Source: a virus. From it: DNA of 64,000 nucleotides. The notes under the pieces were generated by a model that had not been told where the DNA came from, made no database searches, and saw only the letters and a list, made by a program, of their open reading frames with translations. Shown in pieces: positions 37,401 through 50,456 of the stretch (position 1 is its first letter; each line of letters begins with the position of its first letter). Location of the stretch: IMG/VR virus record IMGVR_UViG_3300037189_022865, positions 26,597 through 90,596 of that record; one strand, 5' to 3'. Made by a program: the position numbers and the translations under genes.

Positions 37401-40400
37401 GTCGGAACAGCGTTTTTATTTTTAGCTACTATTATTCTAGTTTTATCTATTCTAGATAAATGACTCACAAATTGATTTACGGGTTGATTCTCAATGTTAG
37501 TATCCTTATTATTTACACTGTTAGGAGATGGGGTTCTTAATCCAAATCCTCCAGATATTTTGGTAAGATTACCATCGCTATCTTTAGACCCTATGAAAAT
37601 ATCAGATAAATCTTCACTAGTTAAAATATTAGAGTGAGGTATTTTTGTTGGATCAGATATAACATTAAGATAATTAACAATAGCTTTATATCTAGCTGAT
37701 TGCTCTAAGCCTCTTTGTTCTAAAGACGCCGCGTAAGTTCTTAATCTAGATTTCAAATCCTCTGAAATTAAAGGATTATTTGCTCCTCTGTTATCTCTTC
37801 TAATAAAAGTTATTGGCCCTAGTAATGTGGCAGCTTCAATACTTGTATTTGATTGTGTACCATTAGCTGTAGTTGTATAGTTGACTTTATAATTTCTAAG
37901 TAAAACTAGCTTACCAGCTCTCTCCCCTTGATCTATAGAAGCTACTAAGTTTTGAGATCCTATATCATTAAAAACACTTTGAGCAGCACCTTTAAAAGCC
38001 CTTGTGTCATGCTTCCATTTTCCTTTGTCGTCTTTAACTCTATTTAAATCGCCATGAATTAAAAAGTCAAGTTCTGAAGCAAGTTCTAATAGTTTTGGAT
38101 CAATGCTTTCTCTTTTTAAATCTGGAAAAAGATTTTTAAAACCTGCTTGTTTATTACTTAACAAAGTTATTGTTTTCATAGATTCATCGTGATGAGCATC
38201 TGAAAAAACTTTAACTAAAGTATGCATAGGAAAAAACTGCATGTTTTGATAAACAACAGGTTCCCCAGCTTTTATCTTTCTATAAACATCCGGTAAATAA
38301 GCGGATTTAAGTAAAAGATCTTCAAACTGTTTTAACTTATCTATAAAGTCGTAAAGCGGTTTGTATTTCTCGTCATTACTGTTAACTGGTTTTGTTGCTA
38401 ATTGTATGAACTGAGGTTTAACAACATTCCCAGTTTTTAACTTGATGTTTTGTATTATTAAATAAGGTACTCCAGGTCTAGGTAATTTACTTGCAGGTAT
38501 GTCTTTTCCAAATACTTTTCTTGCATCGTTTATACTTTTAAAAGCTATTATTTTACAATACCTAGAAAAGTTTTTAATAACTTCTTCAGCGTTTTCTAAA
38601 GCATCTCTCCCCCAAACTTGGTCTATATATTTTTCAAGTAGTGGTGCTCTAGAAATTTTACCGTCAGAATCTAGCATATCTGCTAAGTCTTCTTGTGGTT
38701 TACCATCGTATGTGTATTTTATACTTTGACTTCCTTCTTGTACGTACAATGTTTCGTGACCAGTAACTTGTCCATTTATTTTATAAATGTTATACAAGTT
38801 TGTATTTTGTAACGTAAATTCTGGAAGTTTCGAAGTATTTATACCAACATTTCTCTCGAAATCTCCAAGTTCTTTGTCGTTAATAACTCCAACAATTTGA
38901 TAGTAAGTGTTCCCGCTATCACTCCCTGTTATTTTTTTTACCAAAACAACACGCTTTGCCTCTTCTCCAGTAGCCTTTCTAGAATTATCTATAAACACCA
39001 TTAACTCATCTCCAATACTTAGTGGAGGTATACCGGAATCTTCGTTTCCTTCAAATATAGTAAAAGCTGGATTTTCTAAATTATACGGTTGAGACTTTTG
39101 AGAAACCCCTGTAGGTGGAGTACTGGGTGGTAAATTATTGTCAAAATTAATAACGACTGGTTCATTTATTACATGGAGTCCAGATTCTTCTTGTGGTTGT
39201 TGATCAAAACCCACTGAAGTTCCTTCGTTATCTGTGGCAGTTTTATTTTCTCCCGGAGCGTCTGGAGTTTCGTCTGGAGTTCTTTCTTCACTAGGTTTAA
39301 CTGACTCTTCTTTAGAGGCTGGTCTAGTAATATCAACAGAAACATTTCCAGTTATTTCTGAGAGTACTTTTATTTGCTCATCTAAGTTTTTTATAGCTTC
39401 TTCCGATAAATTATCTTTTTTAGGATAGGGGGCTACTTTAGGATCTACAAAATGTGTTGCTCCTTTAGTGTTAGCAAGCTGCGCATATGATGTTGCTCTT
39501 GAGGTTGCTGCATACATCCATTGGTTGTATATTGTTGGATTAGAAAAGTTTTTATTATCTTCAACAGATATATCAACGTATACCTCATCAACCGTGATTC
39601 CCATAGCACTTGGTGCTAAAAGAACGTCAGCGTCAGGTAATGCTTTTTTATACTGCTGTAATTTTTCTTCGTTACCAACAATAATAACTCTACTTCTTTG
39701 TGGATTAGCTGCCTTAGATTCTGCAAACTTTTTTACAATGCTTGTACCTGCTTCTGCATAAGTACCAAATATATTAATCATACTAACCGATGGGTCTAAA
39801 GAAGACGCAGTTGGTATTTGACTAATTGGCGTGTCAGATTTAAATGCATTTTGTAAATCAACAACTTCAGAAACACCAGAACGATACGTAGTAGATAGGG
39901 GTGTTATTTGTTTTAAATTTTGCGATAATGCTACAGAATGTCCTAAGGGATCTCCTTTAGGAGTTCTTTGTCCTTTTCTATATTCAGCTTTAACCTCTTC
40001 AGTTCCTTCATAATATTCTTGTTCAGTAGTAACAAAGTTTGCTATATAGTTATCATCTAAAGCTGGCTTAGATATATTTCCAGAAACAGGTTGATTAGGG
40101 TCGTATAAAAATAGATATTTAACTCTGTTACCTTTAGTTGTATTATTATACTTATTTACAGCTCTAACAAAATTGTTTATGTCCCCCCTATTTAAAGCCC
40201 CAGCTTCATCTACTATAATAAATTTTACTTTTGGGGACAATGTTCCGTTTTCTAATTCAGTGGTTAAATCCGTTATTTTCTTTGGATTATCTGGATGTCC
40301 CAATGATTCCGCAATATTTTTTGCAGCTTTATCATAAGCAGCCGCACTTGCAATTTCTTCATTAGCATACCCCATTACATATTTAAATAGTTTGGAAACT

Positions 40401-43400
40401 ACTAAAGATTTTCCAGCTCCAGCTGGAGCTTTTAAAGCTGCTCCATTTTGAAATATTTCTGCATCGGAAATAACGCTAGAAGAAGCAAAAGTGACAAGCT
40501 CTCGAACTACTCTAATTTGAGAAGATGAAGGAACTGGAGCAGTCGGATTAGCTTTTAAATATTCTCTAATCTTTGTTAAAAATCCTACGTGACTAAATCC
40601 AGATTCTTGAGCATCTTGTATTTGTGCTATTCCAACAAAAGCAGCATGAAGATTTATAAGGGCCAGTAAAGTTTCCTGAGGAACTTTTCCGTTATAGTTT
40701 TTAATGTTCTCTTTAAACTTAATAACATCATAATCTTTATTAAATTCTATTAGCGGTCCTAATACACTTTTATCAGGTTCCTTTTTTTCTATAACATTTA
40801 AAACTTGAAAAATACCTCTTAATGGGTTCTTTACAGCTTCCGATTTTATATAGTCGTCGTACACAGCTGGAGTAGCTGAAAGTGTTCCTGCTATATCATT
40901 GATAAAATCTAAACCATTTAAAAGCTTTGACAAGGTTCCTCTTAAAGCTTCAGCTATTTCATCAGCTCTTTCATCTTCGGTTAATAAATCCATAACCGCC
41001 ATAGAGCCAAGGATAGGACCTGATTCTATAAGTTGCGCTAAAGAAACATCTTTAATTACTTTAGTTTTGGTTTCCTTAGTTTCTATATCTGCTTCTTCTG
41101 CTGCGGTATCTGCTGTTTGTTCAGAAGTAATAACTATTTCATTAGTATTAAGCGAATCGGCAAAAGATAACACAGCTTCAGCATAGTGAAGATCTTCTTT
41201 CTTATTCTTAAGTTCTATATTTCTTACATTTTCTTTTGTAAGTTCGAGCAATATCTCTAAATCTTTAATTATATCTTCAAGTTCTTTAGCAGTTTCCTTA
41301 TAAGGTTTTTCTTCTATTTTAGATAATGCTTTTTCGTGTAGAGCTTTAGCAAAATTTAATTGTTTTTCAACAGCAGAAACATCGTCATAAAATTGAGAAA
41401 TACTTCCATCTTCGTACTCAGCAATTTCAAAAAGCCTTTTTGGACCTTGAAGAAGCTCATCTAATACATCTTGTACATAGTCAGAGTCAGATTTAGATAT
41501 ATCATAAATTGATATTTGAGAGTCTATTTTAGATTGCATTTCTTTAAAATCTCTCATTTTATTTTTTGCTCTTCTAAAACTTATAAGTTCAGAATACAAT
41601 TTTGCATCTTCTTCTGTTATAGTATTTTCTGCTTTTTCATTTACTAGCATATCTTCAAGATCCAATAAAGAATCTTGTTCAGTCATACCTCCCCTTACAA
41701 GAAGTTCTTTTTCCTTTTGTTCTATAAGAGAAAGAGTTGTGCTAATCGCATCTTTTAATTTTAAAGCTTGATCTGGATATATAAAGGTACCTTCTTTAGT
41801 AACTTTATCATAAACATCCATAACCGACTCTATTACATCTTCTAATCTATTTTCATTTAGTTTGATATAATTTATTAAATCGTTTAAGTGATCAGCATAA
41901 AACATAGTTCTTGCTGTATCCAGTTTATTTTTTTGCCTAAGCATGTTAGAACGCTTTGCAACAAAAGATTTAAAACTTTGCGGTGTAGTTTGATCGTTAG
42001 CTAAAAAAGTTTTTGGGCCGTCTCTAAGTGTTTTATATTCAGAAAGTTTATTAGCTGATACTAATTTATTGTACTCTTTAAGCCCTTCTCTCGGATTAGT
42101 TAATCTATCATAAACTTTACCCAAGTCTTCAATTGCATCATTGAGGTCTTTTTTCTTAGTAACTAATTCTGCAAGTCTAGCTTCTTCAGGAGATGTTTTT
42201 GGACTTTGTTGTTCTCTACCTTCTAAATTATCTGTAGAAAAAGCATTCATTATCCAACCAGCTTTTTGTTTATTAGGTATTTTCGAAGATACATCTAATA
42301 TCTGCCTATCTAAATCTTCAACTAAAGAATAAAGATTTACTAATCTATTTCCAATTCCTCCAGCATAATTTTTAAGCATTTGAAATCTTGCTTCATCTTT
42401 TTCTCCATAAACTGGAGCAACCATGCCGTTTGTAGTCTGTAAGTAATTAGCTTCAAGTTTAGCTACATGTTCCTTATAAAACTCTATCCTATCATTTACT
42501 TCTTGTGGAGAATCTATTCCAAATCTTTTAAGTGAGGCTTCGCCCATGTCTTTAAAAGATTCGAGTTTTTTCATAAGCAAATCAGTGCTTCCACTCTTAA
42601 AAGCAGTTTGAGCTAAATTAGAAAGTTTCTCTAATTCGTACAACTTTAACTTAATTGGATCTGGTTCTTGTTTCATAGCTTCCAAATCTATTAAATTATC
42701 TAACTCTCCTTGAACTCTCATGTTAGCTGTGAACTCAGCAGCTTTTACCATGTCTTTCATGACATTTCCTTGATCATCAAGTTTTACTCCCCCACGTATT
42801 ACATAATTACCATCTTCATCTAAAGACACTTGCTCAGCAATAGTATTATACTGCTCTTCATTTATTTCAGTATTTGTGTCGCCGACTTGATGAGTGTATT
42901 TAACAGTGCCATCAGGTTGTTCTTCCCTTGTAAGTTTTCCTTTCGTATCGTCTTCGTTTTGTACTAAAGAAGTGTTCACAAAATCTGTGTAAGCTTTGTT
43001 GAGGTCTTCTTTAGCTTTTTGTTTTTGAAGTCTTTCGTTTTTTGCTTCTCCCAAAACACCTCCCCCAAATGGTCTTCCAACAACAGGTAAAGAAGTGGCA
43101 ATAGCAGATCCACCACCAATAAGTGCACCGGCACCTACTGCTTTTATGCGATCTTCATCCGTCATGTATATACCTTCAGACACTAAATTATTAAGTGCGG
43201 AGTAAGCGTTTTCTAACCAGCTTTGTTTAAAGTTGTTACCCTCATTTACTTTTTGATTGGAATACTGTATGTTTTCTTCCATACCTTCAGAGAAAGCTTG
43301 GATAGCGAGTTCTTTACCCAACTTCATATAATCTCCTCCTCGTCCTTCCATGTATTTTTTAAAGCCCGTTGCTTTTGAAGGAGCTGCTTCTATAAAATTA

Positions 43401-44347
43401 TCTAATGTTGGGGAGTCTGCTAACTTTAATCCAAACTTGTTAGCTCTGCTAGCAACAGCCCCTTTAGATAATAAAGGTCTAAATAGTCTAATAAAAGCTG
43501 TGTCTGTAATTGCCCCCAACACCATGTCAGAGGCAAATACATTACCAAAATTTTTATCTGCTATTTGAGCTATTTGCTCGTCAGTGTAATCATTTTTACC
43601 AGCGTCCCTATCTGCCTTTAGTTTAGAAACAGTAGCTTTTCAAGCGTCATGAGCTTCAGCACCAGATTCATGTGTCCTTAACAAAGTTGATGCAATTCTT
43701 TCATCTAAGACACTAACAATTTTAGCGTAATTATTTGGACGTAGTGTTTGAAAAAGTTTTGTATAACTAAGTGGTTTAGCTAAAGATGAAACTATTCTTG
43801 CTCCGAATCCTACTTTTCCTAACCAAGCTCCTCCAACAAGACTTTCAAATGAAATGCCTATAGTTTCTCTTAAAGAAGTGCCCAATTGCCCAGGATCACT
43901 GAGCTGTTGCATAAATGTTCTTTCGTCAAAACCCATTTCTCTAAAAGTTGGAAAAGCGTCATCTATAGAATAACCTAAAGATTCATTAAGATCTCTTAAT
44001 AAATTTGCATCGTATCCTTCTGAAAAAGTAGTTTTAGGATTTCCATCTAATAAATTCATTGCTCCATGACCTAAAGAACTTACCCCAGTAGCTAAAGCGA
44101 CTGGAGCTTTTAAAGTTCTTAAACCTAGATTTCCTGCAAAGTTAAAAAATGTATTTAATCCTGTTTGATTATTAAACCTAAGATTTTGTTGGTCTTCGTA
44201 ATCTCTAAGACCTGAGTCATAGTAATTTCCAAATAGATTATTTAAAAATGTATTTGCAGAGTTCATTCTTTCACCTTTTTCTAAGTAAGCCGGTTCTTTA
44301 AAAGCAGCTGACGTAGCAGGTGATATAAAATCGCTAATTTTTGGCAT
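31487..44347 (-). CDS. Giant virion protein: SF1 helicase, zincin and DxDxD RNA polymerase regions
   Basis: 4286 residues, with one TGA-Trp at 43640-43642 joining the first 235 codons to the rest. The N-terminal ~330 residues are Gly/Ala-rich and amphipathic (VGAGALIGGGSAIATSLPVVG), as in phage ejection proteins. An SF1 helicase follows: Walker A KAPAGAGKS (~1309), IIVDEAGAL (~1379), and MGITVDEVYVD with YAATSRAT (~1600-1620). KVVRHELFHKIFW (~2767) is an HExxH zincin. Near the end, FASAVKIGSPAV (~3840) and YYHGSDYDIDTLFVARKD (~4106) match the two-barrel crAss virion RNA polymerase, DYDID being the metal-binding DxDxD. This protein is expected inside the virion and to be injected to transcribe early genes. 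Confidence 0.85.
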
Positions 44348-44362
44348 ATATAATTTTATTTA

Positions 44363-46330
44363 TTAGTCTGATTGTGCTTGCAAAGCTTCGGCAGTTAACA
44401 TCCATTTAGTGTCTCTAGGTAGTATGTTCATAAAAAGATCTTTCATAATAAACATCTCCATTGCATTTGGTCCAAGAACTGAACCATCGTCTGCCAATAT
44501 TGGCTCCGCCTCTATTTCAGGTTGTCCTTTTTCATTTCACCTAGCTTGGTGAAAACTCACTACTTCTCTACCATTAACATAAGATTTTTTTGAAACAACG
44601 TACGCTGGCGTACCATCAACTTTTTTACCAAAAGGAATTGGCGTACTACCTTTTCCATTTATTAATGGTCTAAATAATTGATCTAATAATTTTTCTTGAG
44701 CGTTTTCGAAATCATTTCTAGCAGGAGCTATAGCATAAACATCTGCAGAACTTCCATCAAATCATCCTGATGCAGCTGGGTTTGGAATGATTACTGAACC
44801 ACTGGGAAGATGTGTTGTATATCCCATAGCAAAGCCTAAAGCTGGTTGTTTAGCTTTAATAACTCCTTTTTTCTCTTGTTCTGGAACTACTAAATTTTTG
44901 TATATAGTTTCTTTATCTGGACCGGTGTACTCTGTTATTTCTCCAGTATCAGCTGAAATTTTAAATACTTTTGATGTTCCTGCTTTTAACCCTGGAAGTA
45001 ATCTATCTGCAGCTTCTTGTGCAGCGCTAGTAGTGTTAAACGCCACATAATGTACATTAGACATTAAATTATTTTCCTTTTCCTCTTTATTATAAAGATT
45101 AATCAAATCTTTATCTGACATATTTGGATTAGCTTCTTTTATAGATTTTAACCTGTCTCTATTAACAGAGTTTGCATATTTTGGAGAAGTCATTATTTCG
45201 GAATAACTTAATTGTGTTTTTAAATCTTTATTCATAATGTCTACATCTCCAGGGGTTATATAACTGCCTGAAGGATACAAAGACATTAAACCGTATCCAA
45301 TTTTTCCAAGTAAAGATGCATTTTCATAATTAGTCTGTCCTATAATTTTAGGAGATTCCGCTCCATTACCCGCAACTTTTAACTTACTAGTAACAAATCC
45401 ACCATTATTGTCCATATCTACACCAAAGCCTTGTGTTTTAGCTTTAGTTGCTGCTTTAAAAGCTTCTTCAGCTTTGTAGTCTCTAACAAATTCATAATCC
45501 TTTCCAACTTCAGTAAACCCAGTTCTACCGGGTATAATATTTTGTTCATAGTCAGATGTAATAGCTTCTGAAAAAGCATTTGGATCTTGATCTGTCAATT
45601 TAGCCAGCATTTGAATATATGATTGATAAGCAAAATCACTGTTTAACATTGCCTTCCAACCTGTACTAGCCTCCTTATAATCCTTGCCTTTTAACTTAAC
45701 TTTTTCAAATACATGATAACCATCTAAAGTAACGTCTTGAGTAGCACGCATTTCTTCGGTAGTTCTTTCTGGAACTTTTGTCATGTACTCTTCAAAGTTT
45801 TTAGGAAGATCATAAGCATTTGGAAGATCAATTGCTTCTAAGGTGCTTCAAGTGCCGCTGTCTTTATCTAGTGTGGTTGCTCCTTGTCTATTATAAAAAG
45901 ATTTTAGAGCATTAAGTTGCAAAGTATCTACCCCATTTTCTTTTGCTCCCAATCTTTTTCTAGCATTTTGTATAGCAGCGACTTCTGTATTATAGTTATT
46001 CTGTATTGCATACATTTCTCCATTTGGAGAGAAATCAGTTTTTATTTTTCTTTCTAACTCCCTACGATCTTTAGTGGCTTGAGAATAGTCCCCATTGTAT
46101 TTACTTACAATTGCATCTACCGCATCGCTATACTCCTTCATTTTTTCAGCTGCTCTGGGCTTATCAGGATTTCTAGCATTAATGTAAGTATCTTTTAGTT
46201 TAGAAAGAGCTTCGTAGTTAACATCATATTGCTTTTGCGCAGCTTCTAAAGCTGTAGCAATAAATTCCACAGGCGGAGTGTAAAGGGACGCTTGGTAAGG
46301 CGTCCCCTTGTAAAATCTATTAACGGCCAT
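44363..46330 (-). CDS. Virion (cargo) protein with three TGA-Trp codons
   Basis: 655 residues joined through TGA at 45848-45850, 44762-44764 and 44537-44539; only the joined frame gives a full-length protein. The N-terminus is NRFYKGTPYQASLYTPPVEFI followed by a long helical region with many Gln/Lys (YDVNYEALSKLKDTYINAR), a pattern seen at the start of crAss-like internal virion proteins. It lies between the peptidoglycan hydrolase and the giant polymerase protein, the cargo position in crAss-like genomes. No enzyme motif is visible. The start overlaps the upstream stop by 11 bases. Confidence 0.7.
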
Positions 46331-49300
46331 ATCTTCCTCCTTTTCTTATCTTACCTCCTGAATAATATCCTTTTAATATTCCTCCAAGATATTTAGTAGC
46401 TGGGGTAGTTTCAGTTTTAACTGCTTCCGGAGCTTCTTCTGCTAAATTAACTTTTTCTCCGTTCATAATTCTTCTATAAACATCTGGGTACATTGTTTTT
46501 AAAATATTTAATACGTCTGTACCCTGCTGCTTCTGATTTAACGCTGTTCCGAATCCTCCAAGAGAAGTCATTGCATTATCTATTGCTTCTTTATATGCAG
46601 CTCTGTTCTGAGCATTCATTTGATTAGTAGCAAGATCTTGTGCAATATTATATCTACGCTGAGTAGCAACTCTATTCTCGTAGTCTAACAAAGCCTGACG
46701 ATTCATTGTATCGTATTGAGATCTTATCTGAGACTCTTGATTCAATCTTTGACCGAGCATATTATTAGCAAGAGCTGTTCTTGCATTTATAGAGGGAACA
46801 TCTGCTCTATTTAGCATTGCAGAGGTTTGTCTATTAGCTTGATAAAGTTGGCTAGCAGGATCGTAGTTGGCTCTAGATATTTGAGTCATATCATAAATAG
46901 GTTTCTCTACTTCTGGACCGCCTATTAACTGACCAAATCTTCCAAGTACCGTCGCTGCATTTAAGTAATCTCCAGTAGTCCAATTAGAAGCAAATCCTTT
47001 TCCACGCCCACCTTCGGGGTTAGTAACTTTGCTTGCCATAGTTAGATTGCTATCCATTCCATCATTTTGTACGTTGGGCATAAAATTTGGATCTTCAGTT
47101 GCGTACATCTTACCAAGCATATCTGCTCTTTGATTAGGAGTGGTGAAGCCTAAATCTGTTTGCGGTCCTTCAGGGCTTAGCTCATAAGCTTGGTTAAAAT
47201 CAGCCATCATATTTGAATACTCCTTATCATCCTTTATTTTTTGAAGAGTCTCCTCGTCTTTCAAATAGTTTAACCAACTTGAGCTTGTTTTAAACTTGTC
47301 ACTGGCATATTTTTGCTCATAAGCGTTTCTATACTCCGCAGTAGCTATAGCTTGCTTTTCATCTGGGGTTAACTCTTTCATACTCCAATTAGGATTTATC
47401 TTTGGAGGCATTGGTCCTTTTGGTGTATAAACAGTTGATGGTATAAAGTCCGGTAAATTACTGGATGCTTTTGGCGGTGTAAATCCTCCAACTATAGGAG
47501 TACCTTTTTGTTGAGTTGTAGAAGTAGTTGTTGGGTAGTATTGATTTTTAAAGCTGTCAATGTTACCTTGATTTCCTCTTATCCAATCTTGTGCTGTTGG
47601 GTATTGTGCTCTAACACTCTTAGGCGCCATCACATTATAATCTGCAAGCATATAATCTCCAGTAACACCACGCATTTTAAATTTAGAGGACACTGGGTCG
47701 AAGTAAAGAGTATTACTTATGCCCATATACATTGGATCTGGGCCACCTATTTGACTCCCAGTAGCGTAACCTTTAACCATTCCTCCATAAGCCATTCCTT
47801 GAGCCTCTTGATCTCGCATTCCCATAGAAGTAGCTAAGTCTTCCTGTTGATTTTTCAAGAACTCTAAATACTTATTATTTAACCCAACAGTTTTATTAGT
47901 TATAGGGTCGTTAGGAAATTTTCTAAGATAGTTCTCAGATTTACCTGTAGACTTTTCTATCGGTTTAGCTAAGTTAGCAAAAGTAATATTAGTATTTGGG
48001 TCTTTAAGTTTGTTAGAGTATACAAAGTTATCTTTTACTACTTCACCGTGGTCTAACTTTACATTAAGTTGCGGATAGTAGTTACCATCTGTAATTGACG
48101 GATTACCATCTACTACAAATGAAGAGTCAGATATTTTCATGTCTCCTCCAGTTGCATACGAGTTCATAGAAGAGCCAATGTTTCCTCCCATAGCAAATGA
48201 ATTATCTTTCATTGGCATAGAAGTGTTTCCTGTAAGAAGGGCTCTAACAGTTGGGGGTTGGTTAAGTAAATCTGGACCTGCTGTTGGATTAAACATTCCA
48301 GCTATCATTCCTCCTTCAGCTTTTCTAGTAGCCATATAACCAAAGAATCTACGCTGCTTTTCTGTTATTGGTTTTCCGTGTACAGTACCATCATGGAGTA
48401 TTTCCCTTGCTTTAGATCTAGAAATCATTCCTCCTTTAGCGTAATTACCTGGAGAAGCTCCCATAACATAATTACTTCTTTCTTTATCCATAGACATTTT
48501 CTTAGCAAGCTCTAAAAGGATTCCCCCTTTAGTAGGATTTAATGCGTCGCCCCAATTAAACTTATAATCTCCTTGAGTTGGGTCTGCAGTTGGATTAGCT
48601 ATATCTTGAACTCTACCTGCCAAGTTTCCTAATTGTTGGCCAGCAGCCATAGCAATATCTAAATAACCGCCACCAGCATAACTCATAGGTTCTATTTGTC
48701 CTCCCATAGCTTTGCCTTGGTAAAGAAGTTTATAAACATCGCCATCTTCTATTCTAGCCATATTCTTCATGATAAGATTAAGATCATCTTCATTCATTTC
48801 AGACATACGTTTGTTAGCTAGTTTAGGAGCAATCCTATCTGCACCGTAACCCCCTCTTTGTTGACCAGGTTTAGGTTCTACATAGTAACCAGACCAGCGT
48901 TTCATGGCCTCATCAAGAGTTAAGTTTTTATAATTTCTACTAGTAAGAAGATCTTTTTTGGCTTTCATTCCAGATTCCCAATCTGGGAATATTGCAAAGT
49001 AACCACCATCAGTAGCTTTTCTTCCTTGAACAGCTCCGTATTGAGAAGCAAACTTACCGTACTTTATGTTACCGGGATTGTGGTGTGCTATTCTTCTTTC
49101 TTTATAAGGAAGTTTTAATATAGCATTAACATCTTGTTGCCCTTGTGAAATAGGTTGTTGAGGTGTTAATGGTCTATCAGGTTGCATTGGGGTTTCTGTT
49201 ACAAAATCAAAATTAGCTGCAGGAGATGGGGCAGCAGAAGCTACCCCTGGGTTATTATAAGCATTTAGTATTCTATCTCTACTAGCGCTAAACGCTGCAG

Positions 49301-50438
49301 ATTCTGCCATTCTTTTTTCTATAAGACCTCCTTCAGCATAGGAATTTTCGGGGCGGTAAGGCGTGTTACCGTAAATGCCATTAAAGGCATCTCCACTACC
49401 AATTTCTGCGGTAGTACCCCCCATAGGAAAAGGGAGCATTCCTCCACCATAAAGTCCAGCAGCTTTTGCGGCATTTAATGCGTTTGCAGCTGCTTGTCTT
49501 CCTACCAAAGCTTCTGCAGCCCCTAACTCAGCACCTGCTCCAGAAACAACTGGTCCAAGAGCACTTCCGAGCATAAGAGAAGAAAGTGCGACAGAAGCAG
49601 GCGCATTAAAATAATCACCAGCTCCCATAACTCTATTATCAGTTACGTTATATCCTCTGCTGTATGGAGTGACCATTGGTTCAATTGGACCGTATTGAGT
49701 TTTAGGTCTTGGTCCAATATCTTTAGCCATGAGAGCAGCTCTTGTTTGATCACCTACTATACCATCAACATCTACACGACGTTTTGCAAGACGATCTCTA
49801 TCCCAAGAATTTCCAATTCTAACTTCTTTGTTATCTTGCCAATATGAACCCATCATATTGTCTTGTTTATTAAAGTTTCTTTGAAAGGATTTTACTGCTT
49901 CTTTAGTTTTAGCTCCATAAACTCCATCAATAGCTCCGCTATATAAACCTCTTTTTTTAAGTTCTTTTTGAAGTTCTATTACTTCTTTTCCTCTAGAGCC
50001 CATAGACATAATAGTTTTGCCCGACTCTTCGTATCCTCTTGGAGATGTTGTAGCAGAAGGTCTTCCCAAACCTATGTAATCTTCTCCTACCGTATCACTG
50101 TCGCCACGAAGTCCGTATGTGTTTAAGTAGTTCATAGATTGAGGAGCCCAATCATAATTTGTGTTTCCTTGCATTTGGGGGAATTGAGCCATACCAGTAC
50201 TTTCACGTGGAACGTTTGCAAATACAGGTCTCCCCATAGTTGTTTGGTTATACTGATTAGTTTGTCTTGGTTGCTCATTAGACACTCTTGTGTTGTAGCT
50301 ACTTATTGCTCTTGCGGTAAGTGGGCCATAAATACCATCTATTCTTCCAGTGTATAAGCCCTTGCTTTTCAGATCTAACTGAATAGCTTTTAGTTTGTTT
50401 TTATCAGCAGCTTTAACTGCCATTGGATCAATATACAT
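46320..50438 (-). CDS. Virion peptidoglycan-hydrolase protein with PG-binding repeats
   Basis: 1372 residues. Two or three PG_binding_1-type repeats occur near the N-terminus (LKSKGLYTGRIDGIYGPLT at ~22-40; LKKRGLYSGAIDGVYGAKT at ~155-175; VDVDGIVGDQT after it). At ~454 the segment IAHHNPGNIKYG, with GGYFAIFPDWESGMKA and LTLDEAMKRWSGYY, is the P5-like muralytic domain found in many phage virions. About nine short YAxGG-type motifs are scattered over the rest (YAKGGMI, YAEGGLI, FAMGGNI, YATGGD), ending with a basic Gly-rich tail KIRKGGRYGR. It probably locally opens the cell wall during DNA entry. No TGA codon. Confidence 0.75.
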   Translation of the reverse strand: MYIDPMAVKAADKNKLKAIQLDLKSKGLYTGRIDGIYGPLTARAISSYNTRVSNEQPRQTNQYNQTTMGRPVFANVPRESTGMAQFPQMQGNTNYDWAPQSMNYLNTYGLRGDSDTVGEDYIGLGRPSATTSPRGYEESGKTIMSMGSRGKEVIELQKELKKRGLYSGAIDGVYGAKTKEAVKSFQRNFNKQDNMMGSYWQDNKEVRIGNSWDRDRLAKRRVDVDGIVGDQTRAALMAKDIGPRPKTQYGPIEPMVTPYSRGYNVTDNRVMGAGDYFNAPASVALSSLMLGSALGPVVSGAGAELGAAEALVGRQAAANALNAAKAAGLYGGGMLPFPMGGTTAEIGSGDAFNGIYGNTPYRPENSYAEGGLIEKRMAESAAFSASRDRILNAYNNPGVASAAPSPAANFDFVTETPMQPDRPLTPQQPISQGQQDVNAILKLPYKERRIAHHNPGNIKYGKFASQYGAVQGRKATDGGYFAIFPDWESGMKAKKDLLTSRNYKNLTLDEAMKRWSGYYVEPKPGQQRGGYGADRIAPKLANKRMSEMNEDDLNLIMKNMARIEDGDVYKLLYQGKAMGGQIEPMSYAGGGYLDIAMAAGQQLGNLAGRVQDIANPTADPTQGDYKFNWGDALNPTKGGILLELAKKMSMDKERSNYVMGASPGNYAKGGMISRSKAREILHDGTVHGKPITEKQRRFFGYMATRKAEGGMIAGMFNPTAGPDLLNQPPTVRALLTGNTSMPMKDNSFAMGGNIGSSMNSYATGGDMKISDSSFVVDGNPSITDGNYYPQLNVKLDHGEVVKDNFVYSNKLKDPNTNITFANLAKPIEKSTGKSENYLRKFPNDPITNKTVGLNNKYLEFLKNQQEDLATSMGMRDQEAQGMAYGGMVKGYATGSQIGGPDPMYMGISNTLYFDPVSSKFKMRGVTGDYMLADYNVMAPKSVRAQYPTAQDWIRGNQGNIDSFKNQYYPTTTSTTQQKGTPIVGGFTPPKASSNLPDFIPSTVYTPKGPMPPKINPNWSMKELTPDEKQAIATAEYRNAYEQKYASDKFKTSSSWLNYLKDEETLQKIKDDKEYSNMMADFNQAYELSPEGPQTDLGFTTPNQRADMLGKMYATEDPNFMPNVQNDGMDSNLTMASKVTNPEGGRGKGFASNWTTGDYLNAATVLGRFGQLIGGPEVEKPIYDMTQISRANYDPASQLYQANRQTSAMLNRADVPSINARTALANNMLGQRLNQESQIRSQYDTMNRQALLDYENRVATQRRYNIAQDLATNQMNAQNRAAYKEAIDNAMTSLGGFGTALNQKQQGTDVLNILKTMYPDVYRRIMNGEKVNLAEEAPEAVKTETTPATKYLGGILKGYYSGGKIRKGGRYGR

Positions 50439-50456
50439 AATATTTGTTTTTTGGGT

